Origin: Liolophura sinensis
Lineage: Eukaryota > Mollusca > Polyplacophora > Chitonida > Chitonidae
Direction: 5' to 3'
Assembly (NCBI RefSeq): GCF_032854445.1
Contig: NC_088302.1
Coordinates: forward strand, 20,907,788 to 20,967,787
DNA: 60,000 nucleotides
A model generated the notes under the pieces. The model ran no database searches, had not been told where the DNA came from, and saw only the letters and a list, made by a program, of their open reading frames with translations. A program made the position numbers and the translations under genes. Shown here one piece after another: positions 1 to 13,400 of the stretch. The first letter of the stretch is position 1; the number at the start of each line of letters is the position of its first letter.

Positions 1-422
1 GTGACGATCCAGTTACACCAGGAAGCTACTTTTTCAAGAGATTGTAATGTTACGCCAGCCTATTCAACAAGACATTGCATACCGACGGCATATGATGCCA
101 TGGTAATTGCGATGGGCGCAGCGTTACAAGCCTTTTGAGAAAAAAACCAGATAACAACACTTCACCAGCCTGTAAAAAAAATGACAGTAAGATTTTGATC
201 TTACAAAGAGTTGACAACTAGATCTGAGGTTAAAACTACAAAACAAAAGTAACCTCCACCTAATCTCACTGAGAACACAGAAGGCAACTGAATAATCATG
301 ACTCAATCATCTGCACTCTTACCCACAAACAGAATCTTCGTTCCATACCAAAAAAGACATACAAAACAAAACACTACATTTTAAGAACCGCTTAGTTTGA
401 ATAAAACTTTACAACATCCAAC

Positions 423-1201
423 TTTATTAAGTGCAATAGGAAAACAAATTTAGCGTTACTTTAGACAAGAAAACAAAAAAAGGCTTCAGTTATCCTTTCC
501 AATGTACAAAAGTTGAAGGAAGCTACCTTATGTAAAGCTGTATATTAAGAGTATTGTCCTTGTAGGCAAAAATTTATAATGGGCTTATAGTGTGGTATTT
601 GATGACTAACTTTAAATAGGATATCTACTGGCACAAAAAGGAAACACTCTCGTCTCCAGGCTGTATCTGTACTAATCTAATTGATACATCTGTCATGCAG
701 CAAAAGTCCTGACACAAATGTAGAAATTAGGTACTGGTAGATTTATCTCATTTAAGGATCCCTTTTTAGACAGCTTAGATGAAACAAACGCTGTTTTAGT
801 GTCCCAATCTGACATTTTTTAGCAGTTTTGATGGAGCTTACATGGCAAATGTTAGAAGTTTTGGAACTGAAATTCTTGAGAAAACGTTATGCACAGTGGA
901 GAATCTGATACTTTTCACTTGTTATCCATGTGAATCACCATGTAGCTGTCGAAGTCTGCATAACTTTACAAAGTGTATGTTGTGTGGTCATTCCTGGTAC
1001 GTACAAGCACACCTTGAACAAGACGCAAGCTGACCTTAAGGGAGGTAATCATGTGCATCTTCTTTTGGTATAGAAATCAAGAGTTGCAAGTAGACAATTG
1101 TATCATAATTACCTCCCCTTCCTGCCTATACAGGATTATCAGTTACGAACACCTGTTAAAAATGAACACACTGCATACAGAATAGTAAGACGACGTTATG
1201 T
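423..1201 (-). other. DAZAP1: Probable DAZAP1 3'UTR with candidate poly(A) signal
   Basis: No further coding exon is visible downstream of the stop. The minus strand carries AATAAA at 428-423, about 780 nt after the stop. The transcript end is inferred. Positions 1-422 show nothing recognisable. Confidence 0.4.
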
Positions 1202-1410
1202 TCAGACCATGCAGATACCCAGCCTAGAGACCTGCGAGTGATTAGCTATTCTGGGGTCATTACCTGGGCCAGGGGGTGGAGCATGTTGAGCATAAGGCTC
1301 CGGACGGGGGGGCATCGGTGACGGGTGTGGCTGCGACTGCGGCGGGCCATAGGAGTGGCCGTAGCCTGGGCCTGAGGGTGGCATGTTCTGACCATGAGGG
1401 GCCTGGTGTC
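1202..1410 (-). CDS. DAZAP1: DAZAP1 last coding exon and stop
   Basis: Pro-rich end of the tail, then SRLGICMV and a TGA at 1204-1202. The final 20 or so residues are not low-complexity and do not resemble the vertebrate C-terminus. A possible donor (CCAG|gtaatg, about 1260) lies inside the exon, so an alternative last exon outside the window is possible. Confidence 0.75.
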
Positions 1411-4400
1411 CTGAACAAGTGAACAAAAAATCTAGCTCTTAAGTCTGTCAAAAACTAGGTAAATCTTTCACACTAAAAAAAAAAACAGGATTATACAGAA
1501 GAATACCCACTATTCTTTGTAGCTACAAAAACACCCATATTGAACCAAACCTGAACAGCTTGGCCAAAACCCCTAATCAAGACGGCACTAAATATATACA
1601 TGCAAACTCAGAATATGCAAGAGCAAAAAGTAAAGATACAAAAACAAGCATACTTTCACCTTAACTCCACATCACAGAAACTTTTCCTCAAACCCAAAAA
1701 ATTCAGCAAAAAACAACACCATGTTACATTAGCCACATCACTAGCTATAGGGTGTGGCTTCAAGAGTACAAATAGATTCACGTGCAGGTTGTGATGGCCA
1801 CAAAAGTACCTCAATGAACACCTAATCGCGCAAAGACACAATCAACGAAATCTTCTTAACACATGTATGTGACAGAGGCACCCTGCAAAACATCCTCAAG
1901 CTACTACACCAGTCTTGCACAGGTCATATAGGCTGCAAAACTAAGTTCCATGCATGCTAGCTATCAAACAAATGCAGCTGCCTTGGAAAAAACTGGAGAA
2001 GCAAACACCAACATGTAAGCTTACATACAGCTATACAAAGCAATGCATTATACGGCAGACACAATATATACTTATGACTGGTTTTTATTAATAATAATAC
2101 CTAATGTAGACTACAGCTACTATAAATGTATTTCTTTATGGTACTTTTTTTCACTCTTGACAGGGGTCAAGTTTTGGGCCAGTTGTACTTAATTAGTTCC
2201 TGTTTGAAAAGAAAGCTATGACTGTTACCTTTCTAGTACATTGAAATTTTCTAACACGAATCTGCAGCAAGCCTAAAATATGGAGCCTAACATCTTTCTT
2301 TTTTCCCTACCTGAAATGTGAAACTGTGAAAGCACGTGCAAAAAAAAAATGAAAAAGACGCCAAATGTTCTTGTATCTAGGCCTCAAAGGCAGGGAGAGA
2401 ACCAATACAAGCCTGAATTTCTGTTTTCAGTTGGTTGCAGAACACATTTTTGATGCATAACACTATCTTTGTCGCTTCTATCTAGATAATAGTAATACTG
2501 TGGTAAGTTACTAGGCAAGATTTCCCACGTGTGACTTACAGATACGCAAACCACACTAGTGGAAGGCGAATGGTTCTCAATGAATGTTAAGAATGCCCAA
2601 GCAGCTGACCAGTCTACCACCAATATCAGTTTTGAATCAATGAATGATTGGGGTTAATCGTCATACTTAACAATTTTTTTCTATCATATGACCAGGAGTC
2701 ATTATGCGTGCATAAATATACCGTGTCTTCTTGTGGCAGGGTGAGTACATGCAACCAAAGTACTGCCGACGCTGAAGTATCATGACGAAGACACCAGACA
2801 TGACACCCCACCCAGGCAAGTTATACTGACATTAGGCCAACCAGTCTTGCTTCCTTGGTCTAGCCTCTCAGTGCTTAGCAACAAGTGAGACAGCCAGAAG
2901 TACCATTTTTTTTAAGTCTTTATCATGACTCTACCCAGATTTGATCCCGGTTCTCCTGGCAGAGTCAGAAAGAGCAGTTTTGAACCTGAATTTTGTTTGG
3001 CCTGGGAACTGAGTCAAGGTATTTACCGGATTCTCACAAAATATTAAGTCACAATTCTAAATCACCTAAGACAGTAATAAAATATTTGAAGAATAGTGTC
3101 ACCATGTGGGTGAAATACATCTAGCATCCAGCAGAGTGCATGTTACAGTAATGGCCATATTGCGCCGCATACACGTCTACAAGAAGCAAGGCAAAGAAAT
3201 CAGCTGATGAAACTACCATCCAAAACAAAACATTTTAACAAATTTAAAAGCACACACCGAAACAAAAGGAAAACCCACTGAACTTTAATAACGTATTCAG
3301 CCATTGATATGCCTAAGACAAACCATCCAACAGAATTTGGTTGGGGGAGGAAGTGAACATTAAAATGGTGCGCATTGTTTCTGGAATGTTGTTTGGCACA
3401 CAGTGCATATTAAAAGGAAAGTTCAGCAGGGGTTAACGAACAACTGTTTGGAAGGATTATCAACACAAATATGAAAAATTTTATTTCAACAGAATCAAAA
3501 ATCTAATCACTTCCAATAACTTTCATATACCTTTAAAAAAAAAAAAAACATGAACCAGCACACTCAGTTCGAGGCCTCAAAGTGGTTTCATATGACATTC
3601 CTGGTGAACAAGGTGGATTACATCATTTTTCAGAATCACAAGCTGCAGTGGGGTTAGTGCAAAGAATTGCTTTTTTTTTGTTGTTGTATACATTAACCCA
3701 CTAGGCCTGTAAGAGACCTGCATGTATAATTCACATTTTACTACTATTCCAAAAACCTTCACACATAACATAAGCTGAAAAAAAAAAAGCATACAAGGCT
3801 CATCTGGCATAGTAGGCAACATGATGTTGCAGTGCCAAGGAAACCAGTCATTCGTTGTTTTCCAGAGAACTGGGCTAATTTTATCCTGCCAGAATTGATG
3901 TGTTTGTCTTAAGTGAATCCAATATTAGAGTCCTGTATATTCAAAATGTTCAATCTTTTTATACCGTTCAACTTGGATTTACAGGAATATTTCAGGAATT
4001 ACATTCCCACCAAAAAGAAAAAAAAGCCCTGAATAAGCACATCCAAATCAAATTACTTTCCCATTGCAGCAGTAGAACTTTCTAAAGAACTGTTAGTTCA
4101 AACTGAATAACCTTGTGAGTTTAGGAGAGGCATTATTATATTTCTGCAGTTGCAGTTGTCTTACCATAATCTCCGAACATTTGCTGAGCTGGTCCTGCCT
4201 GGGGCTGTTGCTGTGGAGGCTGACTCTGGGGTGGGGAGCTGTACCCACCTGGGGCTCCCTGCGGCTGACCGTAACCGTAGTTACCGGCATTTGGCCCCTG
4301 TGGCGGAGACTGTACTGGTGGAGCCTGTTGAGGCTGCCCGCCCCACTGCTGAGGTGGGCCCTGGGGAGGACCCTGAAAGTTGCCCTGATTCCCGTAACCA

Positions 4401-7400
4401 CCTGTAAGTAAAATATAAGGTCGTGTTTTGACACAAACTTTAACCAAGTCACAGCAAATTTTGTGAACTAAATTCAAGCCAAACTTCCAAGAAATTGTGA
4501 TCTAAGATCATCATCATTCATCAAACTGATAATTCTAAACTTGAAAAACGATGGCTATATATACGCCAACTTTTAGTTACACATAATTTAGAACGTGCAT
4601 ATACAGGTAACCCTCTTGTAATACATGTAGAACTAACGGTTGTTTACAAACTTTACATCCTGATATAAGAAGACCAATACACTAACTGAAATATCATAGA
4701 CTGGATATCTAGCTATGTCTTATCTAATGTTACGTAAAGAAATATGAATGCAACTATTTAGTAATCCATATACCTGCATGGTGAAACACAATGGCAAAGG
4801 ATGTACATTGGTCTAAATACTATAATTTTTACAACAACTGTACCAGAAGAGAAATTTACATTACAGGGATACAAAATAGACACCGACTGCTTGGATGACA
4901 AGCTGATGCTCTGACTGAGCGTGTAATTTCACAATACAAGTCATAATCTCAAATACGCTATCACTTTACTGCCGTATCTGAACTTTTATCAGTAAATGAA
5001 TATTTAAAACACTTTGGAAATTTGTAGTTATATTGTTGTAGATGATTTCAAGAGAGATTACGGCCCTGCAGTTTAGTACTGTACATTAAGTCAGCCAATC
5101 AGCATCCATTCTTTATCCCTTTAATCTCTGCTCACACAAATCACACAAACGGTTCACTGGTGTTGTATAAACCAAACGGATAAAGCCATTGTGTTCTACC
5201 GTTGTTACATGCACATAAGGAGTAATAAACATAAAATTACTGATCAATGGTGAAAGAAAAACAGATTAAGAACCCAACCACCTTAGTTCTCTACTTGTGA
5301 CTGGAACAGAAGGGCCATTTACACAAAATTTTGTAAATCAATTTTCTTGTAATTGTCGTCGCCCTATGGCGCTATAACCTCAGCGTCTTTCACCAAAGTA
5401 ACGAGAAATGTGATTTACGAAGTTTTTGTGAATGAGGCCCTAGATTACAGTCAGACAGAGTAAATGCACATTCTTGAGTATCAAGCTATATAAACGGACA
5501 GTTTACACTCTGGAGATTCTCGACAAATATAGACAATATCGTCACCATTGGGGTTGCAGTAGGGTGGGTTATAGACATATCTGACCAACAGAACTTTGAT
5601 AACATCCAGTCTTTGCAGGAGACAGAAGAAAAAAAGACATCAACTATACAAGAATGTTTCTTGGTTGTTTTCCATTTGCATGACTTGCACAGCTTTCGCA
5701 AGGCTACCATGTTTTAGTTCTGGTTTGGTTTGCTCCTAGTTTGGTTTAGTCACAAAATGACGACCAGGTTTAGCAGGACACAAGTAAGTAAGCCATCCTT
5801 CAAAACATCTTTGTTGGGCGCACCCCAACCCAACCTTCGCAAAAAAAAATTTTTTTTTCTGATGAAAACGATTGGGATGAATACATTAACATAGAAAAAA
5901 ACGGCAAAAATTGAGTGAGTGAGTGAATGAACGAGTGCTTAGGGTTAGACATCATTCTTCACAATTTTTCAGTCATATGACGATGAAGGAGCCCTTAGGG
6001 TGCATATAATGTGCCTCCATGTTGCAGGATGGATTTCCACCGCTCTTTCATCTAGTGCTGCTTCGCTGAGGATGGCAAGCAAGCCATTACGCCCAAGAAA
6101 ATATACCGACAAAAATGTTATCATAACACTGTCACAGAACATACTATCTAAAAGCCAGACTGATTGGAACAGGTAGATACCTTTAGGTGACAGGTAGAAA
6201 AGTTTACCTGCCTCTGTGACAGGCATGTTTTAAAAACACATTTCTACCAGTGTCTTAATGCTGAAAGCTAAGCAAGTTAGTTACAACTTCCTCTGAAGGT
6301 CTTAGGTGTGATCCGACCCAGGATTGACCCTGGATATAAAAAAAAAATTTAATGAGGATGTTATGACTAACAACATGTCATTAACTTTACACTACATACC
6401 CAAGAACACAAACCCAAACAATACACACTACAAAAGTGTGTCCATATATCTCTTTTTTCCACTGATATGACTAAAAACCAAATTGCAACCAATACTAACC
6501 ACCTAGGTGTAAACTACAGCTGTACACTTGTTACTCTGCTGGCCAGAACATCTCCCATGGCAAAAGTAACTGGGTACTGTACACGTGATATATACAGAGC
6601 ATTCAACATGTCAATTAAGTGTGGACAATGTTTCAGAGGGAGTAAAACGATCTGACAGATCAATCTAATAGTGCTAGTTTCTGACGTACTGGTATTTTAA
6701 TTCAAATTTACGAAAACCAGCAATGAATGTTGTAATTCAAATTAAATTTTTCTCAATAATGTGAGAACTGTCCAGATCGTTTCACTCTCCTCCTATGACC
6801 ATACATAAATGTGGTGTGGGGTGTTGGAGACATTAATGACAGAAATGGTTAAAAACAGTAGAGAAGAAAGCATGCAGAACATGACTATAGTCCAGTATCT
6901 ACACACTAAGGATAGCATACCCATATGAGACGGCCCCTGGGGCATTGAATTCTGCATCCACCCTCCTGAAATTAATCCCCTTACATATCAGCCAGAGCTT
7001 AACAAGACAATAACCAGCAAATATCTTAATATATCGTAACATAAATTACTGCATTTGACCTTAAACTTCATCCATGATGAGATTACTCATTTTGTCGCAT
7101 TCTTAGAGGTCTTTTGATTTTCAAAGTTTTTTTGATCTTCGAAAGGCTTTTTTAACATTGTTTAGAAGGTAGGTCAATAACCTACTGCAAAAACATATTT
7201 AATGAACTTTATTAGCCACTAAACATGCATTTGCTCCAGCACTTTGTTCAGATCAAATGCAGTAAATCTTACATATGTTCATGCATCCTCTTAAAAGTGC
7301 ACTGGGTTTGTTGCCAAACTAAATTATACAATACCGAGCCTTATCTAAACAGACCCCTTTTCTTCGTATTTAAACATGTAAATCTGCTCAATGCATTCCA

Positions 7401-10400
7401 GTTAGAAGGATGGGCTTGTCTGCCTACTCAGCTTAAGCATGACGCTGTAATTGTAGGTTAAGTTGATAGGTTTTCTGGCAAAGTTTTCTGCTAAATTTGA
7501 AGTTTGGCACATCATATAGGCAGGTAAACCTCTCCATTCCATTCAGGCTTTAACATTTTAACATGACAAATGCTAGGCTAGAAAGTCTTCACAGAAAAGT
7601 AACATTTTCTACCGGACGCATAGAATCTGCTCACTGATTTCAAAAACACAGATGCTGGGCAATGTCCATTTGGAGCTCTGTTTTGACAGGGGCAATAAAA
7701 AACGCTACTTTGCAAAAAAAAAAAAAATGAATAAAAGGGGTAAGTTTAATTTCTCCTTCTGTTTGAAAGTCAAACTATGCTTCATTACCTGATACCAAAA
7801 TCATTCCACACCAGAAACAAAATTTCACAATGTTGCTCTAGGAAAAATGTGCATGTTATCTGCATCCAGAAGATATGTTTCTTTCAATTCCCATTAAAAA
7901 AATGAATGATCTCTACAGGCCAGTAATCCAGATAACATTCTAAGCCTAGATATATTTACATGAAACAAAGCCAATTAAAATTACCCTAATTCTCTTATAA
8001 TTTGGGACGGATATTAGCGGTGTTGAAAGTAGAATACTACATTTCTTTACCAGCCTTTTGCGAAAGTAAAGACAACTATGTTGTCATCTCATGGTCAACC
8101 CATGTGAGAAAATGTTCATTATTCCTCAGAATTACATATATAATGGCCAAAATGAGCAGACCAGGTGTCCCAAATATTATAAGAAATAGAGTAATAAACT
8201 AATTAAACAATAAATTTGCAGGTAATTAAACCATTGGGCAACTAGTCTGAAAACTTGCTTTACCGTACCTGCCTGATGGTACTGCCATGATGCGTACTCA
8301 CCTTGGTTGCCCATATTTGGCTGTTGTCCCCAGCCCCCTTGTTGATATCCACCCTGGAACTGATTGAAGCCACCTTGATTAAAGTCCTGGTACCCGCCCA
8401 TTCCACCGGGGCCCTGGAAGGGGCCACCCCCTGGAGGTCCAGAGTTCTGGTTCCACTGTCCACCCCCGGGTGGTCCCCAGGGACCTCCACCGCCGCCACC
8501 ACCCTGCTTACCGTCTCTAGGTTCTGCTCTCTTACATTCCACCTTTAAACAAAGACCAAACAACGTTCAGAGACAGCTAGTGATGTGCACATAAGGCAAC
8601 AAGCCAGGGCTGGAAAAATCCAGTTCTTCTTGTGACATTCTTTGTCAATCAAAACCCTGATTCATCATTACTACCATTGTTTTTATTCCTTTTTTTTTTT
8701 TCGTTGGTACCCATTCAAAATATTCGAAGGAAGGCAATTTTTGATTTTCCTTCAAATAAAGCATGTGCAGATCCACTGCTTCTAAATAGTATCTTGCACC
8801 CTAGGAAATACATACTTATTCATCAATTACATATTCACAGGCCCATCTAATTATTATATACTTGTATAAACGTGTTGTGGTGAAATATGTATGTAAGCTG
8901 CATATAATCCAATCATGCACCGACAATTACGTAAATCACACTCCCATCCAGTTAGAGCCCATTAGCTGACACCCCCCACCCTCCACCCCCATTTACACAT
9001 TTTACAATGTAAATTTACAATATATGTAATTTCTATTATTAAATTATACATTAGACATATGCTAACTGTTAGAAGTTGTAACTTCAACATATGGTGTATC
9101 ACTAGCCATCAGAAGTGTATTGTGCACAAGTTAGGTTAGAAGAAAAATACACATGTGTACAACCTATAGGTTAAATGAAAGAGCAATACAAACTGCATGA
9201 ATTTTTTTTTCCCCAAAAACGGTTTTATATGTTTTTTAAAACAGTCATTGTCTACAAAATCCACCAATTCGAGGACCATCGAAAGTCCCACCATGTTTTA
9301 GGCTCGTCCAATGAAAAGCCTCCGTTGTTCCATTTGCATATTCATAGTGACGTCGTTCTTTAAGGTGTTACTCCTATCATATGATTAACGTGCATTTCCA
9401 GTCTCGGCTAAATGTAGTCTCAATTGTAGGTTATTAGGTCTGTGAAAGCCAGCTCTAAAAAGGAAGAGTCTAGGATGTACGAGACGGCCCATCTTGCTTA
9501 AACCTGTAGGTTGCCAATATGTGTCTGTAATGCCATACCCTGAAAAGCTACTAGGCTAAGCTAAGCAAGATGACTAATGCAATATGTTGAAATGTCAGCC
9601 TAAAGGAGACTTCTAAGTCTTCGGTGTTTAACTATTAAATACTCAAATAACAAGTACTGCTGGCAGAAAACTGAGATATTATTTAACCTTAAGTATAGCT
9701 CTTTCATTTAAGGTATAGGATGCACAAATGTGTTATTTTCTTCCAAGGACATGTACCCTTTCCACTTAACCAATACCGGTGCAACAAATCAAGGTACCAA
9801 AGAAAACCACTGTAACTATGATAATCTTAGTGTAATTACAACCACGAGCAAACGGTTGTTCACATAACTATAAGGTTTCTAGATAAGTAGATAAAAGCTA
9901 CTGATTTTAATTGTAATGTAAGAATTGGATTTTTAACCCATACAGCTCTGGAAAGAAAGGGATTAGGGCATACATAATGCACAAATTATTTCGTACTTTA
10001 CCATACATGCAATGTAACAAAGTATATATATGTTAATATAATAAGCAAGTTTGAAACTACCAACTTTCTTAAAAATTTTAAGTTAGGCTTAAATCGCATG
10101 TATGATATATACATGCAATACATGTCTAAATAAACATACCCATGTCATAGTGGAGAATTTTTATTACATGACATCTAAACAAATGCATTACATTAGCCAA
10201 TTAATATTTAATGAGTAGCATTCAATTCTTCATGTAAATGGTACCAAAATGAACAATTTTCTTAACATCCAAGGCAAGTAATGTAATGTAAATAACGATA
10301 ACTCCACCTGTTTGTTGCTAACATCCACATAGCGATCCTTGCAAACTGCTTCAACGCTTTCCTCACTCTCGAATGTCAAAAACCCAAAGCCTAGTGCCCA

Positions 10401-13400
10401 AATAATGGTAATGAAGATTACATCAATATGAGACCAGTCTCTATGGAAGGTCCAGGTTCGGTGTTCTTGGCAAAGCTCACAGAAATATATACAAAAACTT
10501 CACAAATACTCTCTGATACTAACATTCTAACTATAACTGGTTCGTCGTCAAGTTCTTAGTTCCCATGCAAGACAGAGGACAATACAGCTATTTCCTTCCA
10601 GGTAATTGCCGATCCAGTTGGATGTAAATCATAACTACATGTACACCTGCTATAGGTACTGAAATATTAACCCATAAAAATCAAGCATTAAGCTCAATGA
10701 ACACCTAAATGTAGTAGTCCTTCATGTAAGATGTTGCCATTTCACTGCATTTAAAAGTTATGAAAACATACCTGATGTTTTAAGTATGTGCATCTTTCAA
10801 GTTGACCAATAAAAACATGCATTTTTCCAGCACAAGCATGGAATTGAAACAAACACTTCATCAGGCATTCAGGATACAAATGCATGCATAGTCATGCCTA
10901 GAAGTTCACCCTGACTTAGTGCTTCTTGGATTAACTGTATTAAAATACTGACCATACAAAATGGCTCTAATTTTTATATGAAATCCAATGTAGATAATCC
11001 AGTCCAATGCAGATAGCGATCTTGATCTTGATGTAGTGAAGATTATACCAACTGATAAACATAGCCCTGAGAAACTACACCTGAGATATTTGTGAGCTTT
11101 GCCAAGCAAACAGCAACCAGAGTGTGGATCTATCTCAACTTAACTATAATAAAGAGAAAGCATAAAGTTTAAGACATCGGTCAACATATAATCATACATG
11201 GAGCTGCAGTCGATTAAAACAGCTGGAGTAGTCAAATAAAAATCTGGCATACGTCATTTTTTTTTAGAAATGTTACTACATGCTAGACATTCTTTTCCAG
11301 AGAAATGGAACAAATTTCAAATAACCAGCTGTTTTTATACAACTGCAACTACAACGTATGTTCATGTACACAGGCAACTTTTCCACTGCACATACAACTG
11401 CTGGAGAGCAAATAGTATTACAGTTCAAAATTAAACCTGAAGAAAACAAGTATGTATCTAAGTATATATATAGTATCAAGACATACAGGTCAAACAATTC
11501 AACCTTCACATCCAGTGCCAGTATGAATTCAACAAATAATGGTTTTTACCAATAACTTGCCAACTTGCCATCTTTAAATACCCAAACTGAGATTTTCCTG
11601 ACCTCAACTACTAGTATGTAGACAGTACAATGCAGATGGCAGTAACACTTCAACAAATTTTTGATGCAGGTAACTCAAAAATAGCAAAGAAAAAAATGCA
11701 TGCCGGTAGGGAATTTTTTTTTTTTTTTTTTTTTTCCTGGATGAGAAGGACTGGGATTTTATTTTAGAAAATACCACTGGGAGAAAATGGAAATTCCATC
11801 AAAAGTCTTGGCGATTTCTTTTATGATTGGCAAGGTTACCCTCTAACCAACATGAGTTAATAATGGCCTAATGTTGAAATTATCGATTATATGCAAGACA
11901 GCTGTCCAATTTTAACCAGTAACCATTCAAGTCAACTATTTACCATTAGACGCGAGTACCCAGGCCAGGAAAACATGACATGACAGCAGGGAAACACATC
12001 ACTGTGCAATAACTGCCATAAGTTCTGTGAAATTTGCTAGGTTTGGAATATGATTAAGACCGGATGCCACATCAGCAAGGTTTCAACCATATCAGGGCGA
12101 AAGCTTGACTTAACTCTAAATGCAAAAGTAGGCAATATCTAGGAAGATATGAAGTAAATTAACCTGCCTGACCCCATTTTACTGCATAAAGTGGTAAACA
12201 AAGCTCACAGGGTATAAAACATTCAAGATTCACAACTATATCACCTGGAAAAATTTTCGCCACGATAAGATCATTTTTTTTTTCTTCTTGTGGCATAGGT
12301 TCTGTTTATCTTTAGAAATATATACATCTGCATGTAATCTATAAGAATATTTGTTTTAGAAATGGCTACCCATAATCTTTTTAATACCTGTTTAAACATT
12401 TTTAGTCTACATGACAAAACTGATGTGTATGAAGGATTCAACACACTTTAAAAAACATTAACTGTTCACTTAATTTCCATACCCACTTTGTGCGCCTTGA
12501 ACCACAGGTGTAGATACACAGTTGCTATATACATGATTACACTATATTACACTACCATTAATCCATAGTCCCCCACCCCCCACAGGACAAGAGCTATATT
12601 AGACAAATTCACAATCTGCACAATACCATCTCAAAAGAAACCATTTATAGTTAACACTAGTTAACAATACAACCTAATTTTAACAACTAAAAAGTCAGAT
12701 GCAGATAGGAGCCGTAAGATTAATTATGTGTAAGATTAATTATGTGTAAGATTAATTACCTATATGAATAAATATTCAAAATCTATAATTATATTAACAT
12801 ATCTTACAACATACAAGGACAGCTCTTAAAATACTGCTGTCGATACTGAACTGAATTTTATTTGAGGAACTCAACTGTAAAACATTAAAGCTGTTTAGAG
12901 AAGCCATTCGAGTTGGACAATGTGAAAAGATTTTTAAGTTGGAATTCACAATTGTGCTAAAATTTCACCAAAAATTTTAATCTTTATTTTAAGTAGAGTA
13001 ACATTCAGCACCACAATACAAAATCAAACTCAAGGGAGATGAAAAATTGGACGTAATAAGGTCGGGCATTACCCACATATTTAACAATAAATCTACAGCT
13101 ATTTTAACAGGTAGTTACAACCTTATGGAATAAATGATCACTCATGAATGCATGATTACGGCTTGACCCCACCTGGGCAGTATTTCAATTATATCAATTA
13201 TGGACTTTGACTAAATCGCTAATTAATGCACACTTGACTAAATTTTTTGAAGACCTCAGCTTGTCCCTGCAGAATACGTATGGTGGAGCTACACTCAAAT
13301 TCCCAATGTTTACCAGACAAAAAAAAGTGATCAATCACAGAAAAATAGGACAAAAGGCATCATAGGATACCCATAAAAGTTTCTTCTAAACGGGACAAGG

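Larger units (their letters stand above)
4402..8301 (-). other. DAZAP1: DAZAP1 intron 8
   Basis: Holds the small MITE-like element and a SINE-B. A stretch near 7060-7160 (gattactcattttgtcgcat) may be a decayed copy of the dispersed repeat seen in CERT1 introns. Confidence 0.65.
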
